From the NCBI GenBank assembly GCA_963575645.1, contig OY754466.1:44796001-44860000 (forward strand): a stretch of DNA of 64,000 bases. Reading direction: 5' to 3'. A program made the translations under genes and the position numbers. A model generated the notes under the pieces. That model worked only from the letters and a program-made list of their open reading frames with translations, was not told where the DNA came from and searched no databases. How positions within the stretch are numbered: position 1 is the first letter of the stretch; the number at the start of each line of letters is the position of its first letter. Below are positions 11,301 through 23,249 of this stretch, in pieces. The DNA is from Xanthostigma xanthostigma (taxonomy: Eukaryota; Arthropoda; Insecta; Raphidioptera; Raphidiidae).

Positions 11301-11627
11301 ATATCTTAAGAACCTGTTATCTCTAAAAAGCCCCCGTTTTCAGGCTAGCAAATTGGCATACGATTTTAACTAAATATTGTACATTTACTGACAAAATTTT
11401 AGCAGTACTGAAATGACGTAGGTCTGGCGAGTCTGGGATCTTGGTATAGGTACGCCTTTTGGGCTTAGGACGGCTTAATTCGACTATAATTTCGTACAAC
11501 GGAATCGAAATTTCAAAACACGGAAGCATTTTATTACAATTTTTTTATTATATAATATTTATTATGAATCTATAAGAACGTACGTTTTGTCGCTTTTACT
11601 ACATCATCAGATTAACTAAATAGACAG

Positions 11628-12198
11628 TAGTGATGTGTCCACATGACTCTTTATTGGGAGCTGGCTCCGTGCGCTCCTCTCACTAAAAAGAGTCGCTCAG
11701 AGGGAGTCGTTCAAAGGAGCGACACTAGACAGTACGCACTACTGCAGAGGTGTGAACTGTCAGGAGTCACGAAGCATTGCACAGCACTGAGCTCATTTTA
11801 ATATGATTCTGATCTTATATTATCCGCATTTTGGATAAACTATAAAGTATAACAAAAGCTTAACAATAATAATGTTTATTGTTACAATATTATATCTTTG
11901 TCAACGACGTCAATGTGAATGGTTTAAGTCACTGTTAAGCTTAGTACTATTATACTTACAGTGTGTCATTCAACATTAAATGACACAGCAAAGATAACTC
12001 CGTACGTGCAAAATTCACTAGTGCCTCTGTGGCCTGTGCTGTGTGCGCGCTGTAAATGTGCGAATGCAACAGTACAGAATAGCTCAGCACAGAGCAATGG
12101 TGCTCGGAGTGAGTCATCCCCAAAAAAGAGCGACTCGCTCCGCTCCGAGAAAGGAGTCGTTCATTATGAACGACTCGCTCAGGAGAGACACATCACTA
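11628..12198. mobile_element. hAT-like MITE with 8-bp duplication
   Basis: 571 bp with ends TAGTGATGTGTC and GACACATCACTA, flanked by the perfect 8-bp duplication ATAGACAG (11620-11627 and 12199-12206). GAGCGACTC / GAGTCGTTC motifs recur near both ends. The ORF at 11961-12245 runs through the right end and is not a recognisable transposase. Confidence 0.85.
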
Positions 12199-12596
12199 AT
12201 AGACAGGATGAGCTCTTAAAAATTATATTGTCATTCAAAATCTAATGTTGTATATTATAACAGTAAATTTACACTCATACTTTTATCGATCCATTTATGT
12301 TTTTGTTTTGATATAACTTTAATTATACTCTGGCAATAAAACATGTTATAAGCGCTATAAACAAATAAACTTGCCAAAATATATTACCCGTCCACAAATG
12401 ACGAGGGAATTAGATTTATCGGTAAGTTGTTTTGGCAATAGGGTTGTGGAAAATTCTAAAAATATTGCAGATATTTTTTTTACAAAAAAAAAACAGGCTT
12501 CCAATTACTGTCACAAAATAAAATAATCTACCCTGGTAAGTAGGTACTGTCTTTGCCAAGCTAGATAGGATAATAATAATTAGATGTAAAAATATA

Positions 12597-12908
12597 CAAT
12601 ACGCGCCACTAATCTAAAAGGCTCGGAAGTTAGATGCGAATGCGGGCTTGCGCGTCTACAGTCTGTTGAAAAACTACAAACTCGCAACTAAACAAAACTA
12701 AAATAACAATAACAACTTGACAATAGCGTACTCGACTGTGCTTTAAAGCAGGAAAGCGACAAGTGACAAAGGCAACGAGCGATCACGGCCAATCACCGAC
12801 GAGCGCACGTCGCTGGGAGGTGGTGGGAGTCTCAACGGCTCTAAAATGTGCCTTTGCGACGCTGTTTATGACTAACTTCCGAACCTTTTAGATCCGTGGC
12901 GCGTATTG
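12597..12908 (+). mobile_element. MITE family G, copy 1
   Basis: 312 bp with ends CAATACGCGCCAC and GTGGCGCGTATTG, flanked by TA. Subterminal CTAAAAGGCTCGGAAGTTA is also inverted. A second copy in opposite orientation lies at 36945-37258. TA duplication suggests Tc1/mariner-type mobility, without proof. Confidence 0.8.
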
Positions 12909-12910
12909 TA

Positions 12911-13438
12911 CAGTCGAACCTGGATAAGCAAGAGTTCAAGAGACCGAATCTCTTTTTCGCTTATGTAGGTTTTTCACTAACCCGAGTTTCTAGCTTATAG
13001 GAGTGGCCTTTCTTACTTATAGAAGTCTATAAAAGTACAGTAAATATGTAGTGATAAACATGTCTGTATTATTCGACAAAGAAAACAAAAAAACAATGAT
13101 ACAAAAACAATGTTAGTTCAGCTATTTATGACTGATTCTTAATATTATGTGTATCTCTATATTATACTTATTATGTGTATCTCTATATTATACTTTTATT
13201 ATGTATTTAGCAGAAAGGGTTAGGCTGAAAAGCAGCCTGTGGCTGAACCTTGCCTTTTAGTGCACTTATATGTACTAATAAAGATTATTATTATTATTAA
13301 ATTTCGTGGAGTTATTAATACGTTCGATTATCGCTTATATAGCACAGGCAAGTAGTAGTTTCAGTTATAGAGGTCCATGAGTGAAAAACGTATTTGTCTT
13401 ATTGAGGTTTGTGTTCCTCACTTATACAGGTTTCAGAG
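12911..13438. mobile_element. Diverged pogo-like MITE directly abutting MITE G
   Basis: The left end CAGTCGAACCTGGATAAGC starts immediately after the TA that closes the upstream MITE. The right end is decayed (complement: CTCTGAAACCTGTATAAGTG). CTTATA-containing motifs recur inside. A LINE-tail-like piece lies within it. Confidence 0.5.
13212..13302 (+). mobile_element. Possible LINE 3' tail
   Basis: AGCCTGTGGCTGAACCTTGC and TGTACTAATAAAG followed by (ATT)n resembles the 3' end of a non-LTR element with a trinucleotide tail. No reverse transcriptase is present, so it would be an extreme 5' truncation. Confidence 0.4.
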
Positions 13439-13439
13439 G

Positions 13440-14009
13440 GTTACAAAGACCCTGGCAATTACTTAGAGAGTTTTCTCGCTGAGCTACTTCTCACTCACTC
13501 ACGTTTGACTAAATAAAAAAGTACAAATTATAACAAGTTTAACGCAATTAATTTTGAAGATTCAGGTTCTTATAATCAGTTTCACAATATTAAAATATCG
13601 CTTATGGCTTAACTGCAGTTACGCAACTAACGTTATGCGAATATGAACCACTGTTAACATCGATGTTAAGGATCTTAACGCCAGTGTTAAGCCTCATGTT
13701 AACATGGTATACAATATCTCATCACTATTGCTAAAATGAGTTTTATAGTTCAGATAAAATTTATAACACCCTAAATATTTAGCTTAGATAATCTCATTTT
13801 ATTGACGATACATACGGCATATATTTTATAACAATATTATACTGTTGTTTGCATACAGGGTGACATTTTAATCCGCACTACATATTTAACACAGTAAAGT
13901 GTACTCAGTTAGCCTCGAATATAACTATTTGATTCTCAAAACTATATAACACGTATTATTTAAAAAAAGAGCACCTTTCATAAGTATTCATCATATTGTT
14001 TTCAATTAA
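13440..14009. other. Non-coding stretch, no gene seen
   Basis: The cluster near 13650-13715 contains several GTTAAC / TTAACATG-type short palindromes (ACTGTTAACATCGATGTTAA and similar), possibly a decayed MITE end. No ORF was recognised. Confidence 0.4.
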
Positions 14010-14583
14010 GGTAGTTTGGTAGCCAAATGACTTAAACTTGACCCTACATTTTTTTATATTTATTCAAATGATTATAATTAAAAACACCTACAGAAAAAGA
14101 ATCAGATTTTTTTACCACACCGTTTAAGAGATATAATTAATTAAAGTTATGCAAAAATACACGAGCCGTTATGAGTGTCCTTGTTCAATAACTCCGGAAA
14201 TTGAGGGTTTGTAAAAAATTGATAAACATGCCCCACAAAAAAAACTTTTTAATGGATAGAACGATGTCTGAAATACACACTGCAAAAATTTCAGAATAAT
14301 TTACCACGCACTTTTGATTTTATTAATTTTTTAATACTGACATGTGACCTCTATATCTCTGTTGTTTATCTCTGTTGTAGTGACAGTGACTAGTGACAGC
14401 TGAGTACTAATCAATTAATATTTTATTAATTACATTACTATAATTATTTAATTATAATTCGCATTAAATTAAATCAAATAAATTTTTATGTGAATTTATA
14501 TTAATTATTAAAGCATGATTTGGGTAATTATTTGAGGAAAAAAAGTCATTCATTTGCTTTGGGATTGCGGCTCCCAAACTACC
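14010..14583. mobile_element. MITE with TTAA target duplication
   Basis: 574 bp with ends GGTAGTTTGGTAGCC and, on the right, the complement of GGTAGTTTGGGAGCC, flanked by TTAA at 14006-14009 and 14584-14587. This fits piggyBac-type insertion. No transposase ORF. Confidence 0.75.
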
Positions 14584-14587
14584 TTAA

Positions 14588-15940
14588 AAAAACTGTTTAG
14601 GAAGGTTTCTAAAAAATTTTAATGAGGGTAACTCGTAGCTATCTAGGTTCAAAAATATTAGCAAGCTCACAGCAACATTTAAAAAGCCAAATTTCATTAC
14701 AAATCAATAGAAAATTATATAACATTTTTGTACTGCGACCTATAAAATAGCTGCTTTAGGTACATACATATATAAAGTGACCTATGACGCACTAGTACTG
14801 TAATCAAAACAAAATTATTCGCCCTATACTAATTCCACAGTAACTTGCGCTGAGTGTGCATGAAACCCAGTCTACTTAATTAAAAGTGAAATTTACTCAA
14901 CAATTTTGATACTGAAAATTAAGTGAAAATCAGCTATTTTATAAGGTGTACGTGCAAAAACGGTAATACCTATGTATCTCGAGCGGAATGATATTATCAC
15001 TAGTGAGACTGTTAAAACTCGCTGGCCCTCATTTTTAACACGTCAAATACTTAATTCATTCCACTCTAGATAAAGTTTTTTAATTTATTTTCTTCTTACT
15101 AATTTGAAACATTCCATGTAAAACACTCACCCTGTACACAAAAATTGTCTACAACATATTTATTACAGATCAAAAATGATGTTACCTTTTTTTTATTGAC
15201 GCTAATAAAATACAGATTTGGCAATTTTACGCCACCATTAAAGAATAATTCAAGTTGGAAATATATAACCAACATTAATTTACTGTTAATAATTACTGCC
15301 AATTTGATAATAAAATAATTTTCCAATCACTAGGCTTGTTTCTGTTCGATTACAAATTATTATTTTAAAAATACATTTTCTTTTCACCTCGATTGAAAGT
15401 ACATACTTTCGGCATCAATTGTAAGGCAGAAAGTCTAACATTTACGCATTGGTGGGATTACACGCACTGATGCGGGAAGTACGTTAGCTATCGCAACCGC
15501 GCCTAAAAAGTCGGATATATAATATATACCTTTATTTATCTTTAAAGAGAATATATAGATAACATAATATGTATTGCATTTCAAAAGATCAAAATAAGTT
15601 GATAGAACAAAAAAAAAACAAAACACAAAAGCACTGTAAGAAGAATAAGTACATCAAACGTCTTTTGTAACGATGTTTTTTTTTTTTGTTAAATATTTAC
15701 GATTCGTATTGTTTTGTTTGTTCAAGAGGTTTCTGCTACTATGGTTGATAAAAAAAACAAAAACGTGACATTAAAGCATCCGTATAATAAACAAAAAAAA
15801 TGATAAAAACATACCCTAAAAGCAAGCAACAAGCAAAATTTTCGATTTTTTATATGGAAATAATAATAATAGTTATGTATTGAGAATTGGTATAGTTACC
15901 TATATCTACCTACTTTTTAACGAGCTCTTAAAAAGTTTCG
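14588..15940. other. Non-coding stretch, no gene seen
   Basis: A+T-rich. The minus-strand ORFs at 15099-15326 and 15435-15626 have no recognisable motif or codon signature. Confidence 0.45.
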
Positions 15941-15956
15941 AAACGCTGAAAAGTAT

Positions 15957-16115
15957 GTTGACACGGTAGCAGCTATGGAACTCATTAATGCATTGCAGAA
16001 AATCGCTCCACATAAAATGCTACATAGACCGGGCGCCCAAAGGAGGTTTGCTTGCATTTTATGTGAAACGATTTTCTGCAATGCACTAATGATTTTCATA
16101 GCTACCGTATATCAA
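15957..16115. repeat. Short foldback
   Basis: Arms of about 60 bp pair: TTGACACGGTAGCAGCTATG near 15958 and CATAGCTACCGTATATCAA near 16098, with CATTGCAGAAAATCG and CGATTTTCTGCAATG in between. The loop is about 30 nt. No family was identified. Confidence 0.65.
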
Positions 16116-16705
16116 CAAAACTCACGTACCTATATATTGCGTCGTACATGAAATTCACTGTATAATTAATTTGTATTTATTAACATATATAGGTACACAA
16201 GGCTGGGTTTACCGCTAGATTTTGGCTGTTAGATTTCGTGATGGCTTTTATGTGTTCGCTTCACACGATACGTGTTGTCAAGCTGGTTTTGTAGATGGCT
16301 TTGGTGCGCGCGCAGTGAAAGTTCGAATGTCAACAAAAGTCCCAGCAAAGATTCCCGCGGGAAAAACAGCGTCGTGTGCAACAGCTTTTATATTATTGTT
16401 TCGGAAATTACAGTAACTGATGAGGAAATATTCAAATGCTTTCGAATACCCATGTTCATTGCTAATATTTCGTTAAATATATGTCAAGTATGTTTTCCGT
16501 TTGATTTCTAAATTTAATGCTTCATTTTACAACTTTCAGTGTACTGAATATTTGAATGTAATCTATCATGGCAATGTATTCAATTAATTATGTAATATGT
16601 TATGAGTATTTCCCGGTAAACATTAAATAGGTACCTATATCAATAAATTCAGTTCTGAAAATATTAAAATAGTTAAGTGCCATCTCTGCATTAATATATA
16701 TGTTA
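16116..16705. other. Non-coding stretch, no gene seen
   Basis: Two overlapping small ORFs (16222-16511) are read in different frames and show no domain. Confidence 0.4.
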
Positions 16706-17183
16706 CGGTCAATGTCGATAATGCCCGAGCCACATCGGGCAATATCCGAAATCGGACAAGGTTCAAAAAATAGATTTTTTATAAATATGAAACTCTGACA
16801 TTTGATTGCATCTTTATCATGATAAGTTATCATTAACCCTTTACGGAATTATTATTATATATATTGTTTATTGCTCATATCATATAAATAATAAATAAAT
16901 TATACGTGTTTTCAATCATCAATAATTGTAATAGAAAGCTGAAAAATATATTCTTCAATAGTATTGATATCAATGATAAAAATTCCATAAAGCGTTAATG
17001 ATAATTTATCATGATAAAGATACAATCAAATGTCAGCGTTTCATGTTTATAAAAAATCTATTTTTTGAACATTGTCCGATTTCGGACATTGCCTGATGTG
17101 GCTCAGGCATTGTCGACATTGATCGGTCAATGTCGACATTGCCCGGGCATTATCGACATTGCCCGGATTTCGGTCATTGACCG
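16706..17183. mobile_element. Palindromic MITE with CGGTCAATG ends
   Basis: 478 bp bounded by CGGTCAATG and CATTGACCG with TA on both sides. The arms are homologous over about 200 bp (TTATCATGATAA, CAAATGTCAG and AAAATCTATTTTTTGAAC regions). The right arm has extra tandem CATTGTCGACATTG-type units. It is consistent with a Tc1/mariner-like MITE. Confidence 0.7.
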
Positions 17184-17188
17184 TAGCA

Positions 17189-17400
17189 TCTATACTAATA
17201 TTATAAAGTTTGGTAATCTCCGACACTTCTCATCCGGTTTCAAAAGTTTTTCACCAATATTTAGAATGGACCTTCAGGATGGACAAACATCGATCATGAC
17301 TGGAGACTTAGCAATATTTTTAAAGCCAACCTTGAAAAACTGTTTTTTTAACCATTTAGTTCTTAAGAAGAATTAAGATGCCGCTACGGAAATTACTTTT
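17189..17400 (+). mobile_element. Helitron-like 5' end
   Basis: TCTATACTAATATTATAAAG is a Helitron-type 5' end that begins 4 bp after the preceding MITE's TA. No matching 3' end was found, so the right limit is arbitrary. The sequence GGAGACTTAGCAATA at about 17300 recurs at 17588. Confidence 0.45.
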
Positions 17401-17602
17401 GAATTATTTCGCATTTTTTTGTTTTAGTTTACTCACTAGTGCTAAATGGGTCCTTTTACGACCGCTATTCAGGCTTGAAAAGCAGCATTTGTATAGAAGG
17501 GTGTGCAATAAATAATTTAACGTTTTTCTAAGATTTTTTTTTCGATTCTGAAAAAGACATCGAATTGTGTAGAAAACGTCTATCACAGGAGACTTAGCAA
17601 TA

Positions 17603-17961
17603 CAGTAAAACCTAGTTTATCCGAGGTTATGTGGGGAGGAGGTACCTTGGAAAACCGAAAACTCGGATAACACGGAAGAAATAAAAAATACGAAAAATTT
17701 AATCATTTTTTTATGGCTTACATATTTGAAGTGAAATTTTATCCCAACTATAAATAAAAGTATTGGTGTACAAATAAGTAAAAAAGAGGCAAAATATTAC
17801 GCACGTACAGTATCGACATAGAGGCTTCAACCGTTTTATCCGAGTTTCTTTTTATTATGGGAGCATACACCTCGATTAATGCGGAGTGCTCGAATAAGGC
17901 CGTTGCCTCGGATAACGCGAAGACTCGGTTGATCGAAGGTCGGATAAACGAGATTTTACTG
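17603..17961. mobile_element. pogo/Tigger-like MITE
   Basis: 359 bp with ends CAGTAAAACCTAGTTTATCC and the complement of CAGTAAAATCTCGTTTATCC, flanked by TA. CAGT...-AACCTC-type ends with TA duplication are typical of pogo/Tigger elements. The insertion interrupts a sequence present without it about 285 bp upstream. Confidence 0.85.
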
Positions 17962-18767
17962 TATTTTTTTTAATCTAACGTTGAAGAACTGTGTTTTGCC
18001 ATTTACTATTTTTATGGCTTTGTGATCTTCAAAATAAGCATGTGTAAAAAATAACCTAAATATAATTTTGTTTTTGTTTCAGGGTATATTTATGGTCAAC
18101 ATATAATTTTAGATCGCCGATAATAAATAATTAATAATAAACTAAAACTGGAAATAATATCTATAATAAAATACGTGGACTAGTAGATCAACTGATCGAC
18201 TTTAATGATGTGTTAACATTTTTATTACATCAATACTTAAGACAAAGAAGAAGAACGTTTTTATTCTTTTTTTTTTCTTCTAAAAATAATTTTAAAATGG
18301 GTGTGTGTGTAATTTTAACAGATCAACAACTAAAATTGATATTAATGTGTTAATAACAAAATAGTCGAGATCAATATTGATAAAAAAATGAACGCGTGAA
18401 AAATTAACACGTGTAAACTATTTAAAAAGTCGGTGTAATAAAATATTAAATGCAATAAAATAGTTATTAATTTTTTGTATGGATTATCTTAAATAAAATC
18501 AATATTGAATGAACTGTAAGAAACATTATTTTATGTAGTTGCAAAATAATAAATGAGAATTTCTTTTAATTAAGGCCATATGCGAATGGCCAGAATGTAA
18601 AAATTTTAACCGGGAATTACCCGATTTATCAGGTCGGTTCTATATACGAAAAATCAACACTAAATAAAACTGTAAAAATAAGTTTTCTTTTTTTAAAGAA
18701 ATTTTAAGAAATTGGGCATTTTGCTTGATATCTGATTTTTTCTGTGTCCTTTGTAGTTAATTTAAAC
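17962..18767. other. Non-coding stretch, no gene seen
   Basis: A+T-rich (many TTTTTT and AATAAA tracts), with no ORF worth calling and no inverted repeat seen. Confidence 0.45.
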
Positions 18768-18986
18768 CAGGGGTGGGAAAATCTTTTGATCGGTATAGTC
18801 TTTTTGAAACAACAAATTCAAGTTTTTAAACACTATACTATTTTTCTAACATTCTTTTTATGTGCCAATTTATATTTAGGTATAATATTTTTGCTTTTAA
18901 TAATAATTTATAAAATGCTTCCTGGGCCGGAGAAAATTCTACTGCGGGCAGGATCCGGCCTGCGGGCCGCCATTTTCCCAAGCCTG
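18768..18986. mobile_element. Short hAT MITE with perfect 8-bp duplication
   Basis: 219 bp with ends CAGGGGTGGGAAAATC and CATTTTCCCAAGCCTG, flanked by ATTTAAAC (18760-18767 and 18987-18994). CAGGGGT-GGAAA ends with an 8-bp duplication are diagnostic for hAT. No transposase. Confidence 0.85.
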
Positions 18987-19086
18987 ATTTAAACTTAACT
19001 AATGGCTCTTCAATTAGTTGAAGACGTGGCACAAGTTACGATTTTGTTTTGTCAACGACCCACCACCAATCACAACACTAGCCTTA

Positions 19087-19516
19087 AGGCCGCTGTACAC
19101 GAGGCTAGAAACACTGCTTGGACTTATGCTGGCCTGCAGGCTGGGTACGAGGCTGGAAAGAACGTCACCGCGGGCTCGCCTGATAGTTCACAAATAATAT
19201 TAAAAATTAGAAAAGGGGCTATTTTTCTTGCTTAGTATGAGCAAAAACCAATCTAGAAGCAGTATCTTGTCACGTGGCCGACTTGAACAAACGCCCACAA
19301 ACCAACATGGCGTCATTCTGCTAAGAGTCAGACAACAGACACGTTTTGCTCTGTGTTTATATTTGAACTGTCACTGCACGCGCACCTGCAGATTTATTCA
19401 CAAAACTAGCTTGAAAAGACGTGATAGCAATCAAGGAAATCAGCGCTAGAAAACTAGTAGGCAAATCTATAGCAAAGAATCTAGCAGAGTTTCTAGCCTC
19501 GTATGCATAGCGGCCT
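19087..19516. mobile_element. PIF/Harbinger-like MITE
   Basis: 430 bp with ends AGGCCGCTGTACACGAGGCT and, on the right, the complement of AGGCCGCTATGCATACGAGG, flanked by TTA (19084-19086 and 19517-19519). ORFs spanning it (19002-19235, 19228-19449) are not transposase-like. Confidence 0.75.
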
Positions 19517-19921
19517 TTAATCTTAGGTTTGTGACGGGGTTTATATGAATTATAATATTACAGACGAAATTAAAACAATAAACAGACATGACTTTATCTA
19601 CGTTAAACGACAAACGTTAGAGTGAATTAATGAGACGTTTCAGTACAGTAGGTACACGCGAAATGTTTTGAAATAATCCGAGTATTCCTACTGAATTAAA
19701 TTCATATTAGTTACAAAATTTATATTTGTATAAAAAATACTGAAAAAAGTTCTTAATCTGATCAAAAAAGCTGCACTTCAAAAACTGGCACAGCAGAAAA
19801 CAAATACGATAATTTAATCATTTTCCCTATGCATTTTCTGCGACAAAATGTAATGCTCGTTTAAAATTAAAAGCATCTTAAAAATTAAGAAACAATAATG
19901 AACTCAATTAAAAAATAAAAG

Positions 19922-20254
19922 ATGAGTGGTTCTCCAATACCGGATTTCCGGTACAACATAAACGAGTCGTCATATATTAGTGCTTCGACAGTAATCGATC
20001 AACATCGGAACTTACGAACGAACATCAGCAATGAAGCAACGAATATCGGATATGGCGCTGCGCTATCAGCAACGCTACAATCGCTACATCATTCCGCTTT
20101 ACCGGCAACTGTACCGAGCGTCGTTGGTTTTAACAACGGTTCGGTAGCGACTGCGGTAGCGGCCGACGCTGCCAATTCACAATCGTCAGCGTCAACTGCG
20201 TCCACCGGCTCCATTCAGCAAAGGGACGACGTTGATACATTTTACTTTTATGAG
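19922..20254 (+). CDS. First coding exon of an unrecognised host gene
   Basis: 111 codons from ATG (context AAAAGATG; only a short upstream ORF precedes it) to a strong donor, GAG|GTAAGT. The exon is clearly more G+C-rich than its surroundings. The N-terminal 50 residues start MSGSPIPDFRYNINESS. Residues 60-98 are rich in Ala, Ser and Val (AVAADAANSQSSASTAS), which suggests a disordered segment. The exon then ends QQRDDVDTFYFYE. No signal peptide, membrane span or catalytic motif is visible. The junction is phase 0, matching the acceptor at 37529. I do not recognise the family. Reading on past the donor adds only 11 residues to a stop, so splicing is the better reading. The first 5' UTR base and promoter cannot be placed. 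Confidence 0.75.
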
Positions 20255-20538
20255 GTAAGTTCGCGTATCTTCTATACCTCCGTGCTATAATAATGTGTCT
20301 CTTTTCAGCGCGGTCTGTTTTAATGCTTTTTCGCAGTTTGTGTACAGGGTCACGTTGTTTACAACAAAATTCCTCGGGCTACGGGGTCGGATTCTAATCT
20401 GAGAGCCGGTAAAAGTGAACAAACTGAATTTTCAAAAAAATTCCATTACAGCTTTATTTAAATATCTAAGAGAAATAAACAAATATAAAAAAATATAATA
20501 GAAAATTGAAAATAAATAATAATAAATTCATATACATA

Positions 20539-21071
20539 CAGTGTAACCTCTTTATAACGAATCTCAAGGGACCGAGCATTTTTTTCGTTATAAAGAGTTT
20601 TCGTTATATGGAGGGAAGAAAGAAAAATAACCAAATTTCACCTAATTAATTTATTCCATGTAGTCTGTTAACTTTGCTTGGCGTTTTTGCTATGCCAATA
20701 TTTGTTTTGTATTTTATTAAGTATTATGCATGGCTTGACTCTTGGGATGTGGTGGAATCACCTTCATTAAACAATAGGAATGTTTCGATAAGTTTAGCGG
20801 CATCAAGTGCTTGTTGAATAGTTGATGATGGTTAAAAATCATCCTCTTTATCATCTTCTTCATCTTCATTTTGTTGTATAAAAACAATTACACTGTTAAA
20901 TACGCCTAAATATGAACATATTTCATCGTAATAGAGAATGGTTGTTACGCTATAAAGAGGGTATTAATGTATGGGTTTTAACTTTTAAGGTAAACCAACC
21001 AAACTGTAAAATTTTCTACGTTATAGGGAGTTTTTCGTTATAACGAAGGACGTTATAAAGAGGTTACACTG
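20539..21071. mobile_element. pogo/Tigger-like MITE
   Basis: 533 bp with near-perfect ends CAGTGTAACCTCTTTATAAC and its complement, flanked by TA. Further internal GTTATAAAGAG / CGTTATA motifs repeat near both ends. No DDE ORF. Confidence 0.85.
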
Positions 21072-21240
21072 TACCTACATATAATTTTTACTTACATGAA
21101 ATCTGTAATTACTGAATATATTATTTATTTAATATTTATACTTACCGTATTATATATTTATTTTTGCGGTAATTAAAGAGGAAATTTAATTTTAATGGCC
21201 TTAGTTGCTGATTCGCTTATTTCGTTTTTAAAATAAAAAA

Positions 21241-21663
21241 AAAATCCAGCCATTTGGGCGACAGGGCCATTCCAACTTAAAAAAATGTTGACATTTGATT
21301 ATAATAAAGAAAATAAAATTTCTGATATCGCGTGAGGTGACGCGGGTAATGACTAGTATTCAATATGATATTAGCTATTCGTTACCATGGTTACCTACAT
21401 AATATTATGTTCCACGTAATGTAAAAATTAATCAAAGCATGCCTAACTAGTTTATTTTTGACAGATCCGTATACGCGGCTGATTATTTTTTATTTTCAAA
21501 ATATCCGAAACTATAAAGTTTAGAAAAAAAAATGTTTAACAAAACTTTCTTAAAAAAATAAATAGAATGATAAGCCGTTATGAAAAGTATACCATTATTA
21601 TATAAAAAACACCGTTATAGCATATATCTCTTCTGCGCATGCGCCGATTTTCCCCAAAAACAA
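21241..21663 (+). repeat. Interspersed repeat family F, copy C (3'-truncated)
   Basis: Starts ATCCAGCCATTTGGGCGACA and follows copy A through ATATCGCGTGAGGTGACGCG to CGCATGCGCCGATTTTCC, where it stops. It carries an extra ~35 bp (ATTATGTTCCACGTAATG) also present in copy D, so C and D share a subfamily. Confidence 0.7.
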
Positions 21664-22004
21664 TAGTAGTCGAAAACAAGAGTAGTCCCTCCGATAAATT
21701 CACGAAACCTGCCTAAAGAATTTTTACTTCAATAATAAATTGAATATGTGTATTTAAATCTCTCGCGTCCGAACTGAAACTTCATGGATTAGTAGTCAAG
21801 TAACCACTAAACAGAAAGGGGCGTGTCGATCCTTTTTCCTCCTCAACGCATTCGTACCTGCACTACCCGCCAACCAATCGGTTCCATTTTTTCCGCTAGC
21901 AACTCAATTCGCCTACTTCTGACGGTGTCGCTCGTCGTCAATATTTTTCCTTACGCTGTTGAGTGGAATTATTTCGTCGCGGCAAAGTTGCACTCCAAAA
22001 AAAG

Positions 22005-22322
22005 CAGTGCCGTATTCAGGAGTACGGGCGTCCCTGCCGAAAGATAAATTTGACACCCTTGAGTAAAAGAAGGACTCGACGCCTTCTTATATCATAAAAT
22101 TAACACAAAGCAAAACTGGAACTATTCAAAAAGTGTGGGCTCGTGTACACACGGCGGAAACTATGCTCCTTGCGCATTTTATATTAATGTTTAAAATATA
22201 CGTATAGATACACAAAAAACAGCAAAATGATTAAATTTTTTAGTAAGAAACATTAAAAAAACAGCGCCAGTTTAAGGGCTTTAAAGCCCGGGTATTTCGA
22301 TCGACCCCTAGATACGGCGCTG
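22005..22322. mobile_element. hAT-like MITE, diverged
   Basis: Ends CAGTGCCGTATTCAGGAG and the complement of CAGCGCCGTATCTAGGGG enclose 318 bp. CAG-G-CGTA-C-AGG termini fit hAT. No clean 8-bp duplication was found. Confidence 0.5.
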
Positions 22323-22727
22323 CTGGCTCTATCTGAGAACTGCATCTACATAGAGCAAAGCGAAATGATTATACGAGAGATGGTCTGAGACGTCGACGTA
22401 GAGTTGCGATATTGTCACTCGGTTTCAGTTATTTGGGGTTGGCAATGCTGTGTTCTGTCTGTTACTGTTATAATGTTATTGTTCACTTTTTCTCGCGGAG
22501 CGCAAAATTCTAAATGATGATGATCATAACAAAAGATAAAAGTTTTCTTATTACAGATTTCATCATTTTTACGATAGGAAATATGTTCTCATTCTTGCTA
22601 AGATTTAAAAGGACGAATTACTTTTGTCAAAGAAATTGTCTGCAACTTAAAGAATTCTTGTTTGTTTCGCGAACTGGAAGCTAGAATTTATTGTTGATTG
22701 CAACTTTTGATAGTTTATTGTTACGTA

Positions 22728-23110
22728 TCTATATATATGTAAAAATCTCGTGTCACACTTCTGACCGCGTTAATCTCCGAAACCACTGAACCGACTTAAA
22801 TGAAATTTTGTAAATGTGTCTTGCTTGATGCAACTTACGCTATATGACAGTTTTTATTAAATATTTTGTACAAAAAAATTGCCTTAGTAACATGTAGCGA
22901 CATAGCGAAACTATTAGTTCAGAAGCAAACAAAAAAATTGTCTTAGTACCAAGTAGCGCCATCTGATAGAATTCGCTCAAAACTATTAGTTCAGAAGCAA
23001 ATCTGATAGAATTTGCGCAAAGCTATTAGTTCAGACGTCGTGCCGCAAACGAAATACATTTTCTAGAATTATATCTATCGCACCCGGGAGAAACCGGGAT
23101 GGACCGCTAG
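22728..23110 (+). mobile_element. Nonautonomous Helitron (second 5' type)
   Basis: Begins TCTATATATATGTAAAAATC and ends CCCGGGAGAAACCGGGATGG then ACCGCTAG, the expected 3' hairpin and CTAG. The interior has a local duplication (AGTAGCGCCATCTGATAGAA; CTATTAGTTCAGA three times). No ORF. Confidence 0.75.
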
Positions 23111-23249
23111 TTATTTAATAAAAAAATACTACTTCTGGTTTATAGATACACAATAATCAGTCTATTCGTGGTAACTTCTCTAAACAGGAATATTTGGCAA
23201 CAAAATAATTAGCCATATTCTACGATTAGTGTTTTTAGGTAACCACATA

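Noticed and set aside
15957-16115. microRNA precursor
   Set aside because: Arms of ~60 bp and a loop of ~30 nt are too long and the sequence resembles a foldback repeat; no seed evidence.
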